A stretch of 64,000 nucleotides of DNA from Carnobacterium viridans (GCF_900102725.1 NZ_FNJW01000008.1:124001-188000); one strand, 5' to 3'. Positions 46,959 through 57,249 are shown, counted from the first letter of the stretch. Notes: generated by a model not told the origin, from the letters alone. Numbers and translations: made by a program.

Positions 46959-48716
46959 ATGAAAAAAACGAAGATTGTATGTACGATTGGTCCAGCAAGT
47001 GAAACAGTTGAACAACTGGTTCAAATGATAGATGCAGGTATGAACGTAGCCCGCTTAAATTTTTCACATGGTGATTTTGAAGAGCATGGTGCACGTATCA
47101 AAAATATTCGTGAAGCCTCAAAACGTACTGGCAAAATGGTAGGAATTCTATTAGATACAAAAGGTCCTGAAATGCGTACGCATAACATGAAAGACGGTCG
47201 TGTGGATTTTGAAGCAGGAGACATTGTTCGTATCTCAATGACAGAAATTGAAGGAACAAAAGAAAAATTCTCAATCAGTTACCCTGAATTAATCAATGAC
47301 GTAAACCCAGGAACTCATATTTTATTAGATGATGGTTTAGTAGATCTTGAAGTAACAGACTTAGACCATGCAAATGGTGAAATTGTTGTTTTAGTTAAAA
47401 ACCCAGGAACATTGAAAAACAAAAAAGGTGTTAACGTACCAGGCGTATCTGTTAACTTACCAGGTATCACTGATAAAGATGCTGCTGATATTCGTTTTGG
47501 TTTAGAAAATGATATTGACTATATTGCTGCAAGTTTCGTACGTCGTGCAAGTGATGTATTAGAAATCACACAAATTCTTGAAGAAGAAAACATGACACAC
47601 GTTCAAATCATTCCTAAGATTGAAAACCAAGAAGGCGTAGATAACATTGACGAAATCTTAAAAGTTTCAGACGGATTAATGGTTGCACGTGGAGACTTAG
47701 GAGTTGAAATTCCTACAGAAGAAGTTCCTATCGTTCAAAAAGCACTTATCCAAAAATGTAATCAAGCTGGTAAACCAGTTATCACAGCTACACAAATGTT
47801 AGACTCAATGCAACAAAACCCACGTCCAACTCGTGCGGAAGCAAGTGACGTTGCAAATGCTATTTTTGATGGTACAGATGCTATTATGCTTTCTGGAGAA
47901 ACTGCTGCTGGGGATTACCCTATTGAAGCTGTACAAACGATGGCACGTATTGCTGTTCGTACAGAAGAAGCATTAGTAAATCAAGATGCATTTGCATTAA
48001 AAGCTTACAGCCAAACAGATATGACTGAAGCTATTGGTCAATCAGTAGGACATACTGCTCGTAACTTGAACATTCAAACAATTGTTGCAGCAACTGAATC
48101 TGGACATACTGCACGCATGATTGCAAAATACCGTCCAAAAGCTAATATTGTTGCGGTTACATTTACAGAACGTCAAATGCGTGGGTTAGCATTAACATGG
48201 GGTGTTTCTCCAGTCGTTTCTGAAAAACCTGCTTCAACTGATGATATGTTTAATCTTGCTACTAAAATCGCTCAAGAAACTGGATTTGCTTCTGCAGGAG
48301 ATTTAATTATCATTACTGCTGGTGTACCAGTTGGAGAACGTGGAACAACTAACTTAATGAAAATCCAATTAATTGGAACTAAATTAGCTAGTGGTCAAGG
48401 TGTAGGATCAGATGCTGTTATTGGTAAAGCAACTGTCGCAACAAGTGCTGAAGAAGCAAATAAAAATGCTGTTGAAGGTGGAATTTTAGTTGTTAAAACA
48501 ACAGATAAAGACTACTTGCCAGCAATTGAAAAATCATCAGCTTTAGTAGTAGAACAAGGCGGTTTGACTAGTCATGCAGCTGTTATTGCTATTGCAATGA
48601 GCATTCCTGTAATTGTGAATGTTGAAAATGCAACAACACTTATTACAAATGATGAATTAATTACTGTTGACTCACGTCGTGGAATTGTTTATCGTGGAGC
48701 TACAACAGCAATCTAA
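46959..48716 (+). CDS. pyk: Pyruvate kinase
   Basis: A 585-residue enzyme converting PEP and ADP to pyruvate and ATP. It has [13 protein letters not shown], the K+/Mg site [10 protein letters not shown] and T-A-T-Q-M-L-D-S-M. The C-terminal extension (about 475-585) is a PEP-utilising mobile-type domain with [11 protein letters not shown], seen in Bacillus and many lactobacilli; its role in catalysis is unclear. The codon bias looks strong, as expected for a glycolytic gene. A terminator follows. Confidence 0.97.
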   Translation: MKKTKIVCTIGPASETVEQLVQMIDAGMNVARLNFSHGDFEEHGARIKNIREASKRTGKMVGILLDTKGPEMRTHNMKDGRVDFEAGDIVRISMTEIEGTKEKFSISYPELINDVNPGTHILLDDGLVDLEVTDLDHANGEIVVLVKNPGTLKNKKGVNVPGVSVNLPGITDKDAADIRFGLENDIDYIAASFVRRASDVLEITQILEEENMTHVQIIPKIENQEGVDNIDEILKVSDGLMVARGDLGVEIPTEEVPIVQKALIQKCNQAGKPVITATQMLDSMQQNPRPTRAEASDVANAIFDGTDAIMLSGETAAGDYPIEAVQTMARIAVRTEEALVNQDAFALKAYSQTDMTEAIGQSVGHTARNLNIQTIVAATESGHTARMIAKYRPKANIVAVTFTERQMRGLALTWGVSPVVSEKPASTDDMFNLATKIAQETGFASAGDLIIITAGVPVGERGTTNLMKIQLIGTKLASGQGVGSDAVIGKATVATSAEEANKNAVEGGILVVKTTDKDYLPAIEKSSALVVEQGGLTSHAAVIAIAMSIPVIVNVENATTLITNDELITVDSRRGIVYRGATTAI

Positions 48717-48732
48717 TCACAATTAACTAAAC

Positions 48733-48779
48733 AAAACTCTCTTGAGGATTGATTTTAGATCCGATGGGGAGTTTTTTTT
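48733..48779 (+). terminator. Terminator after pyk
   Basis: AACTCTC / GGGGAGTT outer pairing and GGAT / ATCC inner pairing, followed by TTTTTTTT. Confidence 0.75.
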
Positions 48780-48939
48780 GAGTAATTTATTTGTTAGTTT
48801 ACATAAAAAAAATATGGTAAACTTGCTTTGGATAAATTGTTCCTTACTTTCCATCTCCTTCTTTTTCTTATAAAATGTAGGAGATGGATCAGTAGAACAA
48901 AAATGCAACGATTATTTTGAAACTTATGGAGGAAAAAAT

Positions 48940-49848
48940 ATGAATCAATCATTAGGAAAAGTTATTACAGGTCTTGTTACAGATGTAAACGAGGATGCGT
49001 TTTTTGTACAAAAAGATGGAGTAACCTATAAATTAGACAAAGCAGAAGGAATGGAATACAAACTTGGAGATACAGTAGAAGGTTTTGCTTATATCTCAAT
49101 GGATAAAGACTTTATGTTGACTCAAGATATACCTAAAGCTCAAGTTGGGTATTACGCATGGGGAACGGTTATAGACACACGTAAAGATCTAGGTGTATTT
49201 GTATATGTAGGCTTACCTGATAAAGAATTGGTTGTTTCACTTGACGAGTTGCCAACCATTAAACAACTGTGGCCTAAAAAAGGTGACCGTTTACTGATAA
49301 CAATAAGAGTAGATGACAAAGACCGTATGTGGGGAGAACTAGCAAGTGATGAAGTCTATCAATCGCTAGCAAAAAAAGGAACAGAAGAATTGATTAATCA
49401 AAACATAAAAGGAACAGCTTACCGCCTGAAAATGATTGGAACTTTTATTTTGACTGAAGATAATCAAATTGGATTCATTCATCCTTCAGAACGTAAAGAC
49501 GAACCTCGTTTAGGAGAAGTTGTATCTGGACGTGTCATTGGGGTTAGACCAGATGGTGTTATAAATGTATCCTTAATGCCGCGTGCTTATGAAGCTATCG
49601 GAGACGATGCTGCCATGTTGATGGCCATATTAGAAAGAACCAAAACTGGAAGCTTTCCTTATACTGACAAAAGTTCGCCAGAAGATATTTCTGATCGATT
49701 TGGAATCAGTAAAGGTCAATTTAAGCGTGCCATTGGCAATTTAATGAAACAACGTTTGATTGTACAAGAAGATGGCGAAACAAAACTCGTTGCCCCCTTA
49801 ACTAAAGTAGAAAACGAAGAAGATCATATAGAACTAGATAATGAATAA
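48940..49848 (+). CDS. cvfB: S1-type RNA-binding protein, CvfB/YitL family
   Basis: A 302-residue protein with three S1-like beta-barrels followed by a winged-helix C-terminus. In Staphylococcus CvfB binds RNA and affects virulence gene expression; here the function is inferred only from the family. Visible are W-G-T-V-I-D-T-R-K-D-L-G-V-F-V, L-G-E-V-V-S-G-R-V-I-G-V-R-P-D-G-V-I-N-V-S, and a C-terminal D-R-F-G-I-S-K-G-Q-F-K-R-A-I-G-N. The ATG follows GGAGG. Confidence 0.9.
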   Translation: MNQSLGKVITGLVTDVNEDAFFVQKDGVTYKLDKAEGMEYKLGDTVEGFAYISMDKDFMLTQDIPKAQVGYYAWGTVIDTRKDLGVFVYVGLPDKELVVSLDELPTIKQLWPKKGDRLLITIRVDDKDRMWGELASDEVYQSLAKKGTEELINQNIKGTAYRLKMIGTFILTEDNQIGFIHPSERKDEPRLGEVVSGRVIGVRPDGVINVSLMPRAYEAIGDDAAMLMAILERTKTGSFPYTDKSSPEDISDRFGISKGQFKRAIGNLMKQRLIVQEDGETKLVAPLTKVENEEDHIELDNE

Positions 49849-49851
49849 ACT

Positions 49852-49890
49852 AAAGAAGGCAGTTCACAACGTGTTCTTGCCTTCTTTTTG
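49852..49890 (+). terminator. Terminator after cvfB
   Basis: AAAGAAGGCA / TGCCTTCTTT, 10-bp stem around a 16-base loop, T-tract. Confidence 0.82.
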
Positions 49891-49935
49891 TGTTTCACTC
49901 GAGGTAGCATTTTTAATGAGATAGAGGTGAAGAAA

Positions 49936-50826
49936 ATGAATGAAGATATAGAAGAATATATACGTTTTCTTACAATTGAGCGAGGTCTTTCAAAAAACAC
50001 AATTGAAAGCTATAAAAGAGATATCAGACAATACTTGGTTTTTATTGAGCAAATCAAAGTAACCGAATGGAATCAAATTGATCGCTATACTGTATTGTCA
50101 TTTTTACAGGATTTAAAAGAGAAAGAAAAATCAGCAGGTACGATTATTCGAATGATTTCTTGTTTAAGACAATTTCATCAGTTTTTAAAACAGGAAAAAC
50201 TAGCCCAAAGTGACCCGATGTTACATATTGACACACCAAAGAAAGCACAAAAATTGCCAAAAGTATTGTCGATCAAAGAAGTAGAACGTTTAATAGAAAA
50301 TCCAAATACAGGAGAGACGCTAGGATTAAGAGATCGGGCAATGCTTGAAGTAATGTATGCAACAGGATTGCGCGTTTCTGAGTTAACAGAATTAAAATTA
50401 GATGATTTGCATTTATCGCTTGGATTAATTCAAACAATCGGTAAAGGTGATAAAGAAAGAATCATTCCCTTAGGAGATCTAGCAATCACATGGATTGAAA
50501 AGTATTTGCGTTACAGTCGGACAAAGTTAGAAAAAGAAGGTCAGCGTTCACCGTATTTATTTCTAAACCACCATGGACGTAAATTAACCAGACAAGGCGT
50601 ATGGAAAAATTTGAAAATAATCGTAAAAAAAGCTGGAATCGTAAAAGAAGTAACACCTCATACGTTGCGTCATTCTTTTGCGACACATTTATTAGAAAAT
50701 GGGGCTGATTTAAGAGTGGTGCAAGAGTTATTAGGTCATTCAGATATCTCCACAACCCAAATATATACTCATATTACCAAACAAAGGATGTCGAGCGTTT
50801 ACAAAACCTATCATCCCAGAGCTTGA
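49936..50826 (+). CDS. xerD: Tyrosine recombinase XerD
   Basis: A 296-residue recombinase that resolves chromosome dimers at dif with XerC. The N-terminal SAM-like domain (about 1-90) is followed by the catalytic domain with the Arg in G-L-R-V-S-E-L, TPHTLRHSFATHL (His-x-x-Arg), L-G-H-S-D-I-S-T-T-Q and the catalytic Tyr in I-Y-T-H-I. The ATG at 49936 follows GAGGTGA; an in-frame extension upstream is not conserved. The xerD-deoB-punA order is the same as Bacillus ripX-drm-punA, which supports XerD over XerC. Confidence 0.94.
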   Translation: MNEDIEEYIRFLTIERGLSKNTIESYKRDIRQYLVFIEQIKVTEWNQIDRYTVLSFLQDLKEKEKSAGTIIRMISCLRQFHQFLKQEKLAQSDPMLHIDTPKKAQKLPKVLSIKEVERLIENPNTGETLGLRDRAMLEVMYATGLRVSELTELKLDDLHLSLGLIQTIGKGDKERIIPLGDLAITWIEKYLRYSRTKLEKEGQRSPYLFLNHHGRKLTRQGVWKNLKIIVKKAGIVKEVTPHTLRHSFATHLLENGADLRVVQELLGHSDISTTQIYTHITKQRMSSVYKTYHPRA

Positions 50827-50917
50827 AAAATATGTCCTCAGAGTTTTACTCGCTTTCTTATGTACTTTTTACTATAATGAAACTGTAGAAACCTATTATT
50901 AGGAGGATGAAGAAGGA

Positions 50918-52087
50918 ATGTCATATAAAAGAGTGCATTTAATCGTCATGGATTCAGTTGGTATTGGTGAAGCGCCTGATGCTGATAAGTTTAATGATTT
51001 AGGAAGCGATACTTTAGGCCATATTGCGCAAGAAGCTGGCCTGACAATACCTCATCTAGAACAATTAGGGCTTGGAAATATTAAACCGCTAAAAGATGTT
51101 CGCAGTGTGGCAGATAGCCTAGGGTATTATACTAAATTAGAAGAAGTATCAGTAGGTAAAGATACAATGACTGGCCATTGGGAAATTATGGGACTGAATA
51201 TTCAAACACCATTTCGTGTTTTTCCAGAAGGTTTTCCAGATGATTTATTAAAAAAAATTGAAGACTTTTCTGGCCGCAAAATTGTTGGAAACAAACCAGC
51301 AAGTGGGACAGCTATTCTTGATGAATATGGACAACACCAATTAGAAACAGGAGATTTAATTATCTATACTTCAGCAGATCCTGTGTTGCAAATTGCAGCT
51401 CATGAAAAGGTTATTCCTTTAGAAGAGCTATATCGTATTTGTCAATTTGTCAGAGATATTACGAAAGAAGATCCTTACATGATTGGTAGAATTATTGCTC
51501 GCCCATACATTGGGGAACCGGGTAATTTTTCAAGAACAAGTGGACGTCATGACTATGCATTAGATCCTTTTGGAAAAACCGTCTTAAATCATTTGAGCGA
51601 AGCCGGGAAAGAAGTCATCGCAATTGGTAAAATCAATGACATTTATAATGGAAAAGGTATTACTGATTCTGTACGTACGGAACACAATATGGATGGTGTA
51701 GACAAATTATTGACCGTTATGGGTAAAGATTTTGAAGGGCTTAGCTTCTTGAATCTTGTTGATTTTGATGCTAAGTTTGGGCATCGTCGTGATGTTGCAG
51801 GCTATGGTCAAGCAATAGATGAATTTGATGATCGAATAGATGAAATCGTTGGAAAATTAAAAGAAGACGATTTATTGCTGATTACAGCTGATCATGGAAA
51901 TGATCCGACAGCTCCTGGAACAGATCATACAAGAGAATATGTTCCTTTACTAGCCTATTCCCCATCTATGAAAGGGCATGGCGAAATTCCTAAAGGACAC
52001 TTCGCTGATATTGGAGCAACCATTGCAGAAAACTTCAATGTTCAAGATACAGGTTTTGGGAAAAGTTTCTTAAAAGAATTAAACTAA
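50918..52087 (+). CDS. deoB: Phosphopentomutase
   Basis: A 389-residue alkaline-phosphatase-superfamily enzyme that moves phosphate between C1 and C5 of (deoxy)ribose, for nucleoside breakdown. It has [24 protein letters not shown], and the metal site [16 protein letters not shown] at 50873-50878 stands 40 bases upstream, without a good -35 box at standard distance. The ATG follows AGGAGG. punA follows after 23 bases. Confidence 0.96.
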   Translation: MSYKRVHLIVMDSVGIGEAPDADKFNDLGSDTLGHIAQEAGLTIPHLEQLGLGNIKPLKDVRSVADSLGYYTKLEEVSVGKDTMTGHWEIMGLNIQTPFRVFPEGFPDDLLKKIEDFSGRKIVGNKPASGTAILDEYGQHQLETGDLIIYTSADPVLQIAAHEKVIPLEELYRICQFVRDITKEDPYMIGRIIARPYIGEPGNFSRTSGRHDYALDPFGKTVLNHLSEAGKEVIAIGKINDIYNGKGITDSVRTEHNMDGVDKLLTVMGKDFEGLSFLNLVDFDAKFGHRRDVAGYGQAIDEFDDRIDEIVGKLKEDDLLLITADHGNDPTAPGTDHTREYVPLLAYSPSMKGHGEIPKGHFADIGATIAENFNVQDTGFGKSFLKELN

Positions 52088-52110
52088 AAAAGAATTAATG
52101 GAGGACGGTT

Positions 52111-52932
52111 ATGACTACCGCAATTTTAAATAAAATAAACGAAGCAAAAAATTATATTCTAGAAAAAGGCGTTCAAGATAGCGAAATCGGCTTGATTTTA
52201 GGATCAGGATTAGGTGAATTAGGCGACGAAGTTGAACATGCAATTGCAATTTCTTACAGTGAGATTCCGCATTTTCCTGTTTCAACTGTAGAAGGTCATG
52301 CTGGACAATTAGTCTATGGAACACTTGGCGGTAAAAAAGTACTCGCTATGCAAGGGCGTTTTCATTTTTATGAAGGCTATTCTTTAGAAGAAGTAACTTT
52401 CCCAATACGTGTAATGAAAGCCTTAGGTATTCATTCGGTAATCGTTACAAATGCAGCCGGTGGAATCAACGCTAACTTTACACCTGGGGAATTGATGATG
52501 ATTATAGATCACATCAACTATACAGGCGTAAATCCTTTAATTGGACCAAATGATGCTTCTATGGGACCACGCTTTACGGATATGAGCCATGCTTACGATT
52601 TAGCTTATCAAGAAACTGTTCGTTCTGTAGCAAAAGATATGAATATCGACCTAAAAGAAGGCGTTTATGTTGGTTTTTCTGGACCTACTTATGAAACACC
52701 TGCAGAGATAAAAATGGTTCGTCTTTTCGGAGCAGATGCGGTAGGAATGTCAACCGTTCCGGAAGTGATAGTAGCAAAACATGCTGATATGAGAGTGATC
52801 GGTATTTCATGTATCACTAATTTAGCAGCCGGCATGCAAGCTCAATTAAATCATGAAGAAGTTGTTGAGACTACTCAACGGGTTAAACATACATTTAAAG
52901 CACTTGTAAAAAATATTCTTTCAGAAATGTAA
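52111..52932 (+). CDS. punA: Purine nucleoside phosphorylase
   Basis: A 273-residue phosphorylase of the trimeric PNP class (inosine/guanosine), from length and motifs: L-I-L-G-S-G-L-G-E, E-G-H-A-G-Q-L-V-Y-G, M-Q-G-R-F-H-F-Y-E-G-Y, V-T-N-A-A-G-G-I-N and GVYVGFSGPTYETPAEI. With deoB it feeds pentose phosphate into central metabolism. The ATG follows GGAGGAC. Both genes are closed by a terminator at 52945. Confidence 0.96.
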   Translation: MTTAILNKINEAKNYILEKGVQDSEIGLILGSGLGELGDEVEHAIAISYSEIPHFPVSTVEGHAGQLVYGTLGGKKVLAMQGRFHFYEGYSLEEVTFPIRVMKALGIHSVIVTNAAGGINANFTPGELMMIIDHINYTGVNPLIGPNDASMGPRFTDMSHAYDLAYQETVRSVAKDMNIDLKEGVYVGFSGPTYETPAEIKMVRLFGADAVGMSTVPEVIVAKHADMRVIGISCITNLAAGMQAQLNHEEVVETTQRVKHTFKALVKNILSEM

Positions 52933-52944
52933 TCAAACAAATAC

Positions 52945-53005
52945 AAAGAGAAACTGTAAAAAATTTATGGTTTATTAACCATAATTTTAATCAGTTTCTC
53001 TTTTC
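52945..53005 (+). terminator. Terminator after punA
   Basis: Outer stem AAAGAGAAACTG / CAGTTTCTCTTT and an inner stem TTATGGTT / AACCATAA, followed by TCTT-rich sequence. Confidence 0.85.
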
Positions 53006-53063
53006 TTCATCTCTTGATTAAGTTGAAGAAGGAAGCAATATAAGATTATTCAAGGTATAGGCC

Positions 53064-53087
53064 TGCATTGAGAAATGCTTTTTTTTG
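53064..53087 (+). terminator. Small terminator-like hairpin ahead of lysA
   Basis: GCATT-GAGA-AATGC (53065-53078) is followed by eight T, 57 bases before the lysA start. A weak promoter (TTGATT 53014-53019, 19 bases, TATAAG 53039-53044) lies just upstream. It could be a leader attenuator or an unrelated terminator; no riboswitch was recognised in the about 60 bases before it. Confidence 0.4.
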
Positions 53088-53142
53088 TGTTAAAGTAAGT
53101 AAAGAAAAAAACAAGAGAAACTGAAATGAGGATAGTTGATTA

Positions 53143-54456
53143 ATGGATGAAAGATTACTAACGGGCACAATGAGAATGAATAAGGCTAACCATTTAGAAA
53201 TTGGTGGCGTAGACACAGTTTCATTGGTTGAAAAATATGGAACACCAGTCTACGTATACGATATTTCTCAAATAAAATACAAAGCACGTACATTTAAAAT
53301 GACTTTTCAAAAACGTAATATCAAAGCTCAAGTTGCCTATGCCAGTAAAGCATTTTCTTGTTTAGCGATCTATCAATTAATGGCAAAGGAAGAGATGTCA
53401 TTAGATGTTGTTTCTGGTGGAGAGTTATTCACAGCTATCCAAGCAGAATACCCAAATAAAAAAATCCATTTTCATGGAAACAATAAATCAGATTCAGAAA
53501 TTATTGCAGCTTTGGATTATGACATTGGTTGTTTTGTTGTCGATAATTTTTATGAATTAAGTAAATTGAATGAATATACTAAACAGCGTCAACAAAAAGT
53601 GTCTATTCTATTACGGGTAACTCCTGGAGTCGAAGCTCACACTCATGAATACATTACTACTGGACAAACCGATTCTAAATTTGGATTTGATCTGGAAAAC
53701 GGCCAAGCGCAGCAAGCTTTAGAAATGTCTTTGGAAATGCCGTATATCGATGTTATGGGTTTGCATTGTCATATCGGTTCACAGATTTTTGAAACAGACG
53801 GTTTTAGTCTAGCGATTGATAAACTAATGATACAATCAAAAGAATGGCAACTACTATTTGACTTTCAATTGCGTGTTTTAAACGTTGGTGGAGGTTTTGG
53901 TATCAGGTATATATCTGAAGATGAGCCGTTGCCAATTGAAGATTATGTAAATAACTTAATTGATGAAGTTCAGTCTGTTTCAGAAAAAATTCAATTGCCA
54001 ATGCCTGAAATTTGGATTGAACCAGGTCGTAGTCTAGTAGGAGATGCAGGGATTACTTTATATCAAGTCGGTTCGCAAAAAAAGATACCAGATGTTCGAA
54101 ACTATCTAGCCATTGATGGTGGTATGACGGATAACATCAGACCTGCCTTATACGATGCGAAATATACGGGAGTTTTGGCGAATCGTGTAGCAGATACAGT
54201 AGAAGAAACTTACTCTATAGCTGGGAAATGTTGTGAGTCTGGCGATATGCTAATTTGGGATTTGCCACTGCCAAAAGCAGATGCCACTGATATTTTAGCT
54301 GTTTTTAGTACTGGTGCTTATGGTTATGCAATGGCAAGCAATTATAACCGTATTCCAAGACCACCCGTAGTATTTGTTGAAAATGGAAAAGATTTTTTGG
54401 CTATTAAGCGAGAAAGTTATGCAGACTTAATGAGATTAGATTGCTCTCTTTATTAA
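53143..54456 (+). CDS. lysA: Diaminopimelate decarboxylase
   Basis: A 437-residue PLP enzyme making L-lysine from meso-diaminopimelate. The PLP lysine is in V-A-Y-A-S-K-A-F-S-C, then L-D-V-V-S-G-G-E-L, G-L-H-C-H-I-G-S-Q, the PLP-phosphate loop V-G-G-G-F-G, E-P-G-R-S-L-V, and G-K-C-C-E-S-G-D near the C-terminus. Length is normal. The ATG follows GAGGATAG. No other lysine genes are nearby. Confidence 0.96.
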   Translation: MDERLLTGTMRMNKANHLEIGGVDTVSLVEKYGTPVYVYDISQIKYKARTFKMTFQKRNIKAQVAYASKAFSCLAIYQLMAKEEMSLDVVSGGELFTAIQAEYPNKKIHFHGNNKSDSEIIAALDYDIGCFVVDNFYELSKLNEYTKQRQQKVSILLRVTPGVEAHTHEYITTGQTDSKFGFDLENGQAQQALEMSLEMPYIDVMGLHCHIGSQIFETDGFSLAIDKLMIQSKEWQLLFDFQLRVLNVGGGFGIRYISEDEPLPIEDYVNNLIDEVQSVSEKIQLPMPEIWIEPGRSLVGDAGITLYQVGSQKKIPDVRNYLAIDGGMTDNIRPALYDAKYTGVLANRVADTVEETYSIAGKCCESGDMLIWDLPLPKADATDILAVFSTGAYGYAMASNYNRIPRPPVVFVENGKDFLAIKRESYADLMRLDCSLY

Positions 54457-54508
54457 TAGATATGCGCTAATAGTTAGTATTGCATGCTTAAAGCGCTAGG
54501 AGGAAATT

Positions 54509-54916
54509 ATGTTACTCGATTACAAAAATGATTATGAAAAAATTTCAATGGGATTGCTCTCATTCGTTCCAGATTTAAAAGACGTTTCTCGTTTGCAAGA
54601 TGAAATGGATTGGTATCAAAGTAAAGAAAATCGTAAACTTTATTTATGGAAAAGTGAGGATACTCAGGATATCATAGGTGTAATAGGCGTAGAAATTGGG
54701 AATGACATGATACTGCTAAGGCATATTTCAATCAACCCTTCATTTAGAAACGAAGGCATTAGTTATAACATGTTAGAAGCTTTAGAACGTCGTTTCCTAC
54801 AAAAAAAAATACTAGGAACATTAGAAACGTCCGCTTTGGTTGCTAAGTGGGAACAAGAAAAAAGCAAACAAAACCAACAGCAGATCTTAGTAACTGATGA
54901 AAAAGGCGAGGGTTAA
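54509..54916 (+). CDS. ribT: RibT-type GNAT acetyltransferase
   Basis: A 135-residue GNAT-fold protein like Bacillus RibT, sitting directly before scpA as in other Firmicutes. It has M-G-L-L-S-F-V-P, R-K-L-Y-L-W-K, R-H-I-S-I-N-P-S-F-R-N-E-G-I-S (acetyl-CoA loop). The conserved loop is usually R-x-x-G-x-G/A; here it reads R-N-E-G-I-S. RibT's substrate is unknown in most species; the riboflavin link comes from its Bacillus operon. The gene ends one base before scpA. Confidence 0.88.
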   Translation: MLLDYKNDYEKISMGLLSFVPDLKDVSRLQDEMDWYQSKENRKLYLWKSEDTQDIIGVIGVEIGNDMILLRHISINPSFRNEGISYNMLEALERRFLQKKILGTLETSALVAKWEQEKSKQNQQQILVTDEKGEG

Positions 54917-55690
54917 ATGTCATCTGATATAAATATAAAAACTGATGCATTTGAAGGGCCGCTAGACTTATTGTTGCACTTGATCAAACACTTAGAGATT
55001 GATATTTACGATATTCCAATTGCTGATGTAACATCACAATATTTGAATTACATTCGAGCAATGAAAGTATTGCAGCTAGATGTCGCGGGTGATTATTTAG
55101 TTATGGCTGCTACATTAATGGCTATTAAAAGCAAACTTCTGTTACCAAAACAGGAAATCGATGCAGCTCAAGATGATGAAGGGTTTTATGATTCTGGTGA
55201 AGACCCCCGAGATGCATTAGTAGGACAATTACTCGAATATCGAAAATTTAAATCAGCAGCCGCTTTATTGAAAGTAAAAGAAGAAGAGCGAAGTCACTAC
55301 TTTTCTAAGGAGCCTGCTAATTTAGAGCTGTTACAAGAAAAGGTTCCTCTCGAACCTCTTCAAATCAGTACATTTGATTTAGTAGCTGCTTTTCAAGAAA
55401 TGGTTAATAAGAAAATGAAAAAAGTTCCTTTGCAAACAAAAATTAAAGCTGAAGAGACCACGATTAATGAAAAAATGAATTTTATCATGGGAAAACTAAG
55501 AAATGTAAAAGCCAGTCAAGGGATTTTGTTTGCAGGTTTTTTTGAAGAGCCAACAAAAAATGAGATGGTAACGACCTTTATGGCTTTACTTGAACTCATC
55601 AAGGAAAAAGATATTTACATTTTACAAGAAATAACTTATGGAGATATTATTGTCTATCCATCAGAAACAGAAGAAATAGGTGACGAGTAG
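54917..55690 (+). CDS. scpA: Segregation and condensation protein A
   Basis: A 257-residue kleisin that bridges the SMC heads. Typical motifs are D-A-F-E-G-P-L-D-L-L-L-H-L-I at the N-terminus, A-T-L-M-A-I-K-S-K-L-L-L-P, and a C-terminal winged helix (F-M-A-L-L-E-L-I-K). SMC is encoded at 21680. It follows ribT with no gap. The next gene scpB starts 2 bases after its stop. Confidence 0.96.
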   Translation: MSSDINIKTDAFEGPLDLLLHLIKHLEIDIYDIPIADVTSQYLNYIRAMKVLQLDVAGDYLVMAATLMAIKSKLLLPKQEIDAAQDDEGFYDSGEDPRDALVGQLLEYRKFKSAAALLKVKEEERSHYFSKEPANLELLQEKVPLEPLQISTFDLVAAFQEMVNKKMKKVPLQTKIKAEETTINEKMNFIMGKLRNVKASQGILFAGFFEEPTKNEMVTTFMALLELIKEKDIYILQEITYGDIIVYPSETEEIGDE

Positions 55691-55691
55691 T

Positions 55692-56264
55692 ATGGATGAA
55701 TTAGCAGTAATTGAAGCACTTCTTTTTGTAGCTGGAGATGAGGGCATGACATTAGAAGAAATCTCAACTCTTTTAGAGTGTTCAACTCAACAAGTCTATC
55801 AATTTTTAATGCGACTTCAAAAAGAGTATGAAACGATGACTGCCAGAGGGTTGATGTTGCTGGAGGTAGGAAATCACTATCAACTTGCGACTAAAAAAGA
55901 GTATGCAGAGGTCATAAAAAAGTATGCTATTTCGCCTTTGACTACTAATCTTTCACAAGCAGCACTAGAAACACTTGCCATTATAGCCTATAAGCAGCCT
56001 TTGACTCGGATGGAGATTGATGAGATACGAGGAGTACAAACAAGCGGAGCACTGCAAAAACTCACGCTTAGAGGATTGATTGAACCAAAGGGTCGAGCAG
56101 AAGGTCCTGGAAGAGCTATTTTATATGGAACTTCGGGCTACTTTATGGATTATTTTGGTCTTAAAGATTTAAATGATCTACCAAAGATAACCGAATTAGA
56201 AACTGAGACTAGCGAAAAAGAGTCAGATTTATTTTTTGAACGTTTTAATCAGCAGTTTGAATAA
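55692..56264 (+). CDS. scpB: Segregation and condensation protein B
   Basis: A 190-residue ScpB that forms dimers on the ScpA kleisin. Two winged helices are visible; motifs: V-I-E-A-L-L-F-V-A-G-D-E, L-S-Q-A-A-L-E-T-L-A-I-I-A-Y-K-Q-P, R-G-L-I-E-P-K-G-R, and G-R-A-I-L-Y-G-T-S. The ATG at 55692 has AGGTGA at 55678-55683; an in-frame GTG at 55680 overlaps that site, inside scpA. rluB follows after 32 bases. Confidence 0.96.
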   Translation: MDELAVIEALLFVAGDEGMTLEEISTLLECSTQQVYQFLMRLQKEYETMTARGLMLLEVGNHYQLATKKEYAEVIKKYAISPLTTNLSQAALETLAIIAYKQPLTRMEIDEIRGVQTSGALQKLTLRGLIEPKGRAEGPGRAILYGTSGYFMDYFGLKDLNDLPKITELETETSEKESDLFFERFNQQFE

Positions 56265-56296
56265 GAATAAAAATAGAGTTGTATGAAGGAGAAATT

Positions 56297-57028
56297 ATGG
56301 AAAGATTGCAAAAAGTTTTAGCTCATGCTGGAGTAGCCTCGCGTCGTAAATCAGAGGAACTTATTTCTAAAGGACATGTTAAAGTAAATGGAAAAGTTGT
56401 TAAGGAAATGGGCATTCAAATCGGGAATTCTGATGTAGTAGAAGTAGATGGCGTTCCGATTTATAGAGAAGAACCAGTCTATTTTTTATTGAATAAACCT
56501 AGAAATATGATCACAGCCGTTTCAGATGATAAGGGACGACCTGTAGTAACAGATTTGTTTGCTAATATCGAACAACGAATTTATCCAGTTGGACGATTAG
56601 ACTACGACACAACAGGGGCATTGATGTTAACAAATGACGGAGAACTTTCTCAATTATTGATGCATCCTAAGTATCAAATAGATAAAACGTATGTGGCTAA
56701 AGTAAAAGGTCTAGTTGATAGAAAAGCACTGAATAAACTTGAAAAAGGTATCATAGTTGAAGGTAAAAAAACGGCACCAGCTAAAGCTAAAATCCTGTCA
56801 TCTGATCGAGCAAAAGACATCACTATGGTCGAATTAACCATACATGAAGGTCGCAATAGACAAGTAAAAAATATGTTTCAAGCTATTGGTCATCCGGTAG
56901 AAAAATTAAAAAGAGAATCTTATGGTACATTGACATTAGATGGATTACAACCAGGGGAGTGGCGTGAATTAAAAACGTTTGAAATCTATCAATTGCGCAA
57001 TTCAGCAACCCAAGAAGAAAATAATTAA
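56297..57028 (+). CDS. rluB: 23S rRNA pseudouridine2605 synthase
   Basis: A 243-residue pseudouridine synthase. An N-terminal S4 domain (R-L-Q-K-V-L-A-H-A-G-V-A-S-R-R-K-S-E) precedes the catalytic domain with G-R-L-D-Y-D-T-T-G-A-L-L/M, where Asp is the nucleophile; HEGRNRQVKNM is also typical. The scpA-scpB-rluB order supports RluB over other family members. The ATG at 56297 follows AAGGAG. Confidence 0.95.
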   Translation: MERLQKVLAHAGVASRRKSEELISKGHVKVNGKVVKEMGIQIGNSDVVEVDGVPIYREEPVYFLLNKPRNMITAVSDDKGRPVVTDLFANIEQRIYPVGRLDYDTTGALMLTNDGELSQLLMHPKYQIDKTYVAKVKGLVDRKALNKLEKGIIVEGKKTAPAKAKILSSDRAKDITMVELTIHEGRNRQVKNMFQAIGHPVEKLKRESYGTLTLDGLQPGEWRELKTFEIYQLRNSATQEENN

Positions 57029-57034
57029 ACGAGT

Positions 57035-57069
57035 AAAGAGCTTGAATAAAAAATCAAGTTCTTTTTTTT
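57035..57069 (+). terminator. Terminator after rluB
   Basis: AAAGAGCTTGA / TCAAGTTCTTT (one G-U), 8-base loop, T-tract. Confidence 0.85.
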
Positions 57070-57160
57070 ATAAACAATAACGATTTAGCTGGTCATTTTT
57101 TAAAATAAGCCCTTTTTTTGAGAACGTTTTAATATTTTAACAAGGAATCATGTCAATTAG

Positions 57161-57190
57161 TTGAATCTTGTAACAAATGTTGTGTATACT
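57161..57190 (+). promoter_or_regulatory. Promoter of the resD-like operon
   Basis: TTGAAT (57161-57166), 18-base spacer, TATACT (57185-57190) with an upstream TGTG. Confidence 0.65.
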
Positions 57191-57249
57191 AATATCAGAC
57201 TAAATTTCTGTAAGTAAGTGCTAAAGGAAAATGATGAGGTGGAAATATA

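Noticed and set aside
53005-53142. Lysine riboswitch in front of lysA
   Set aside because: The space is too short and the L-box core sequences are absent.
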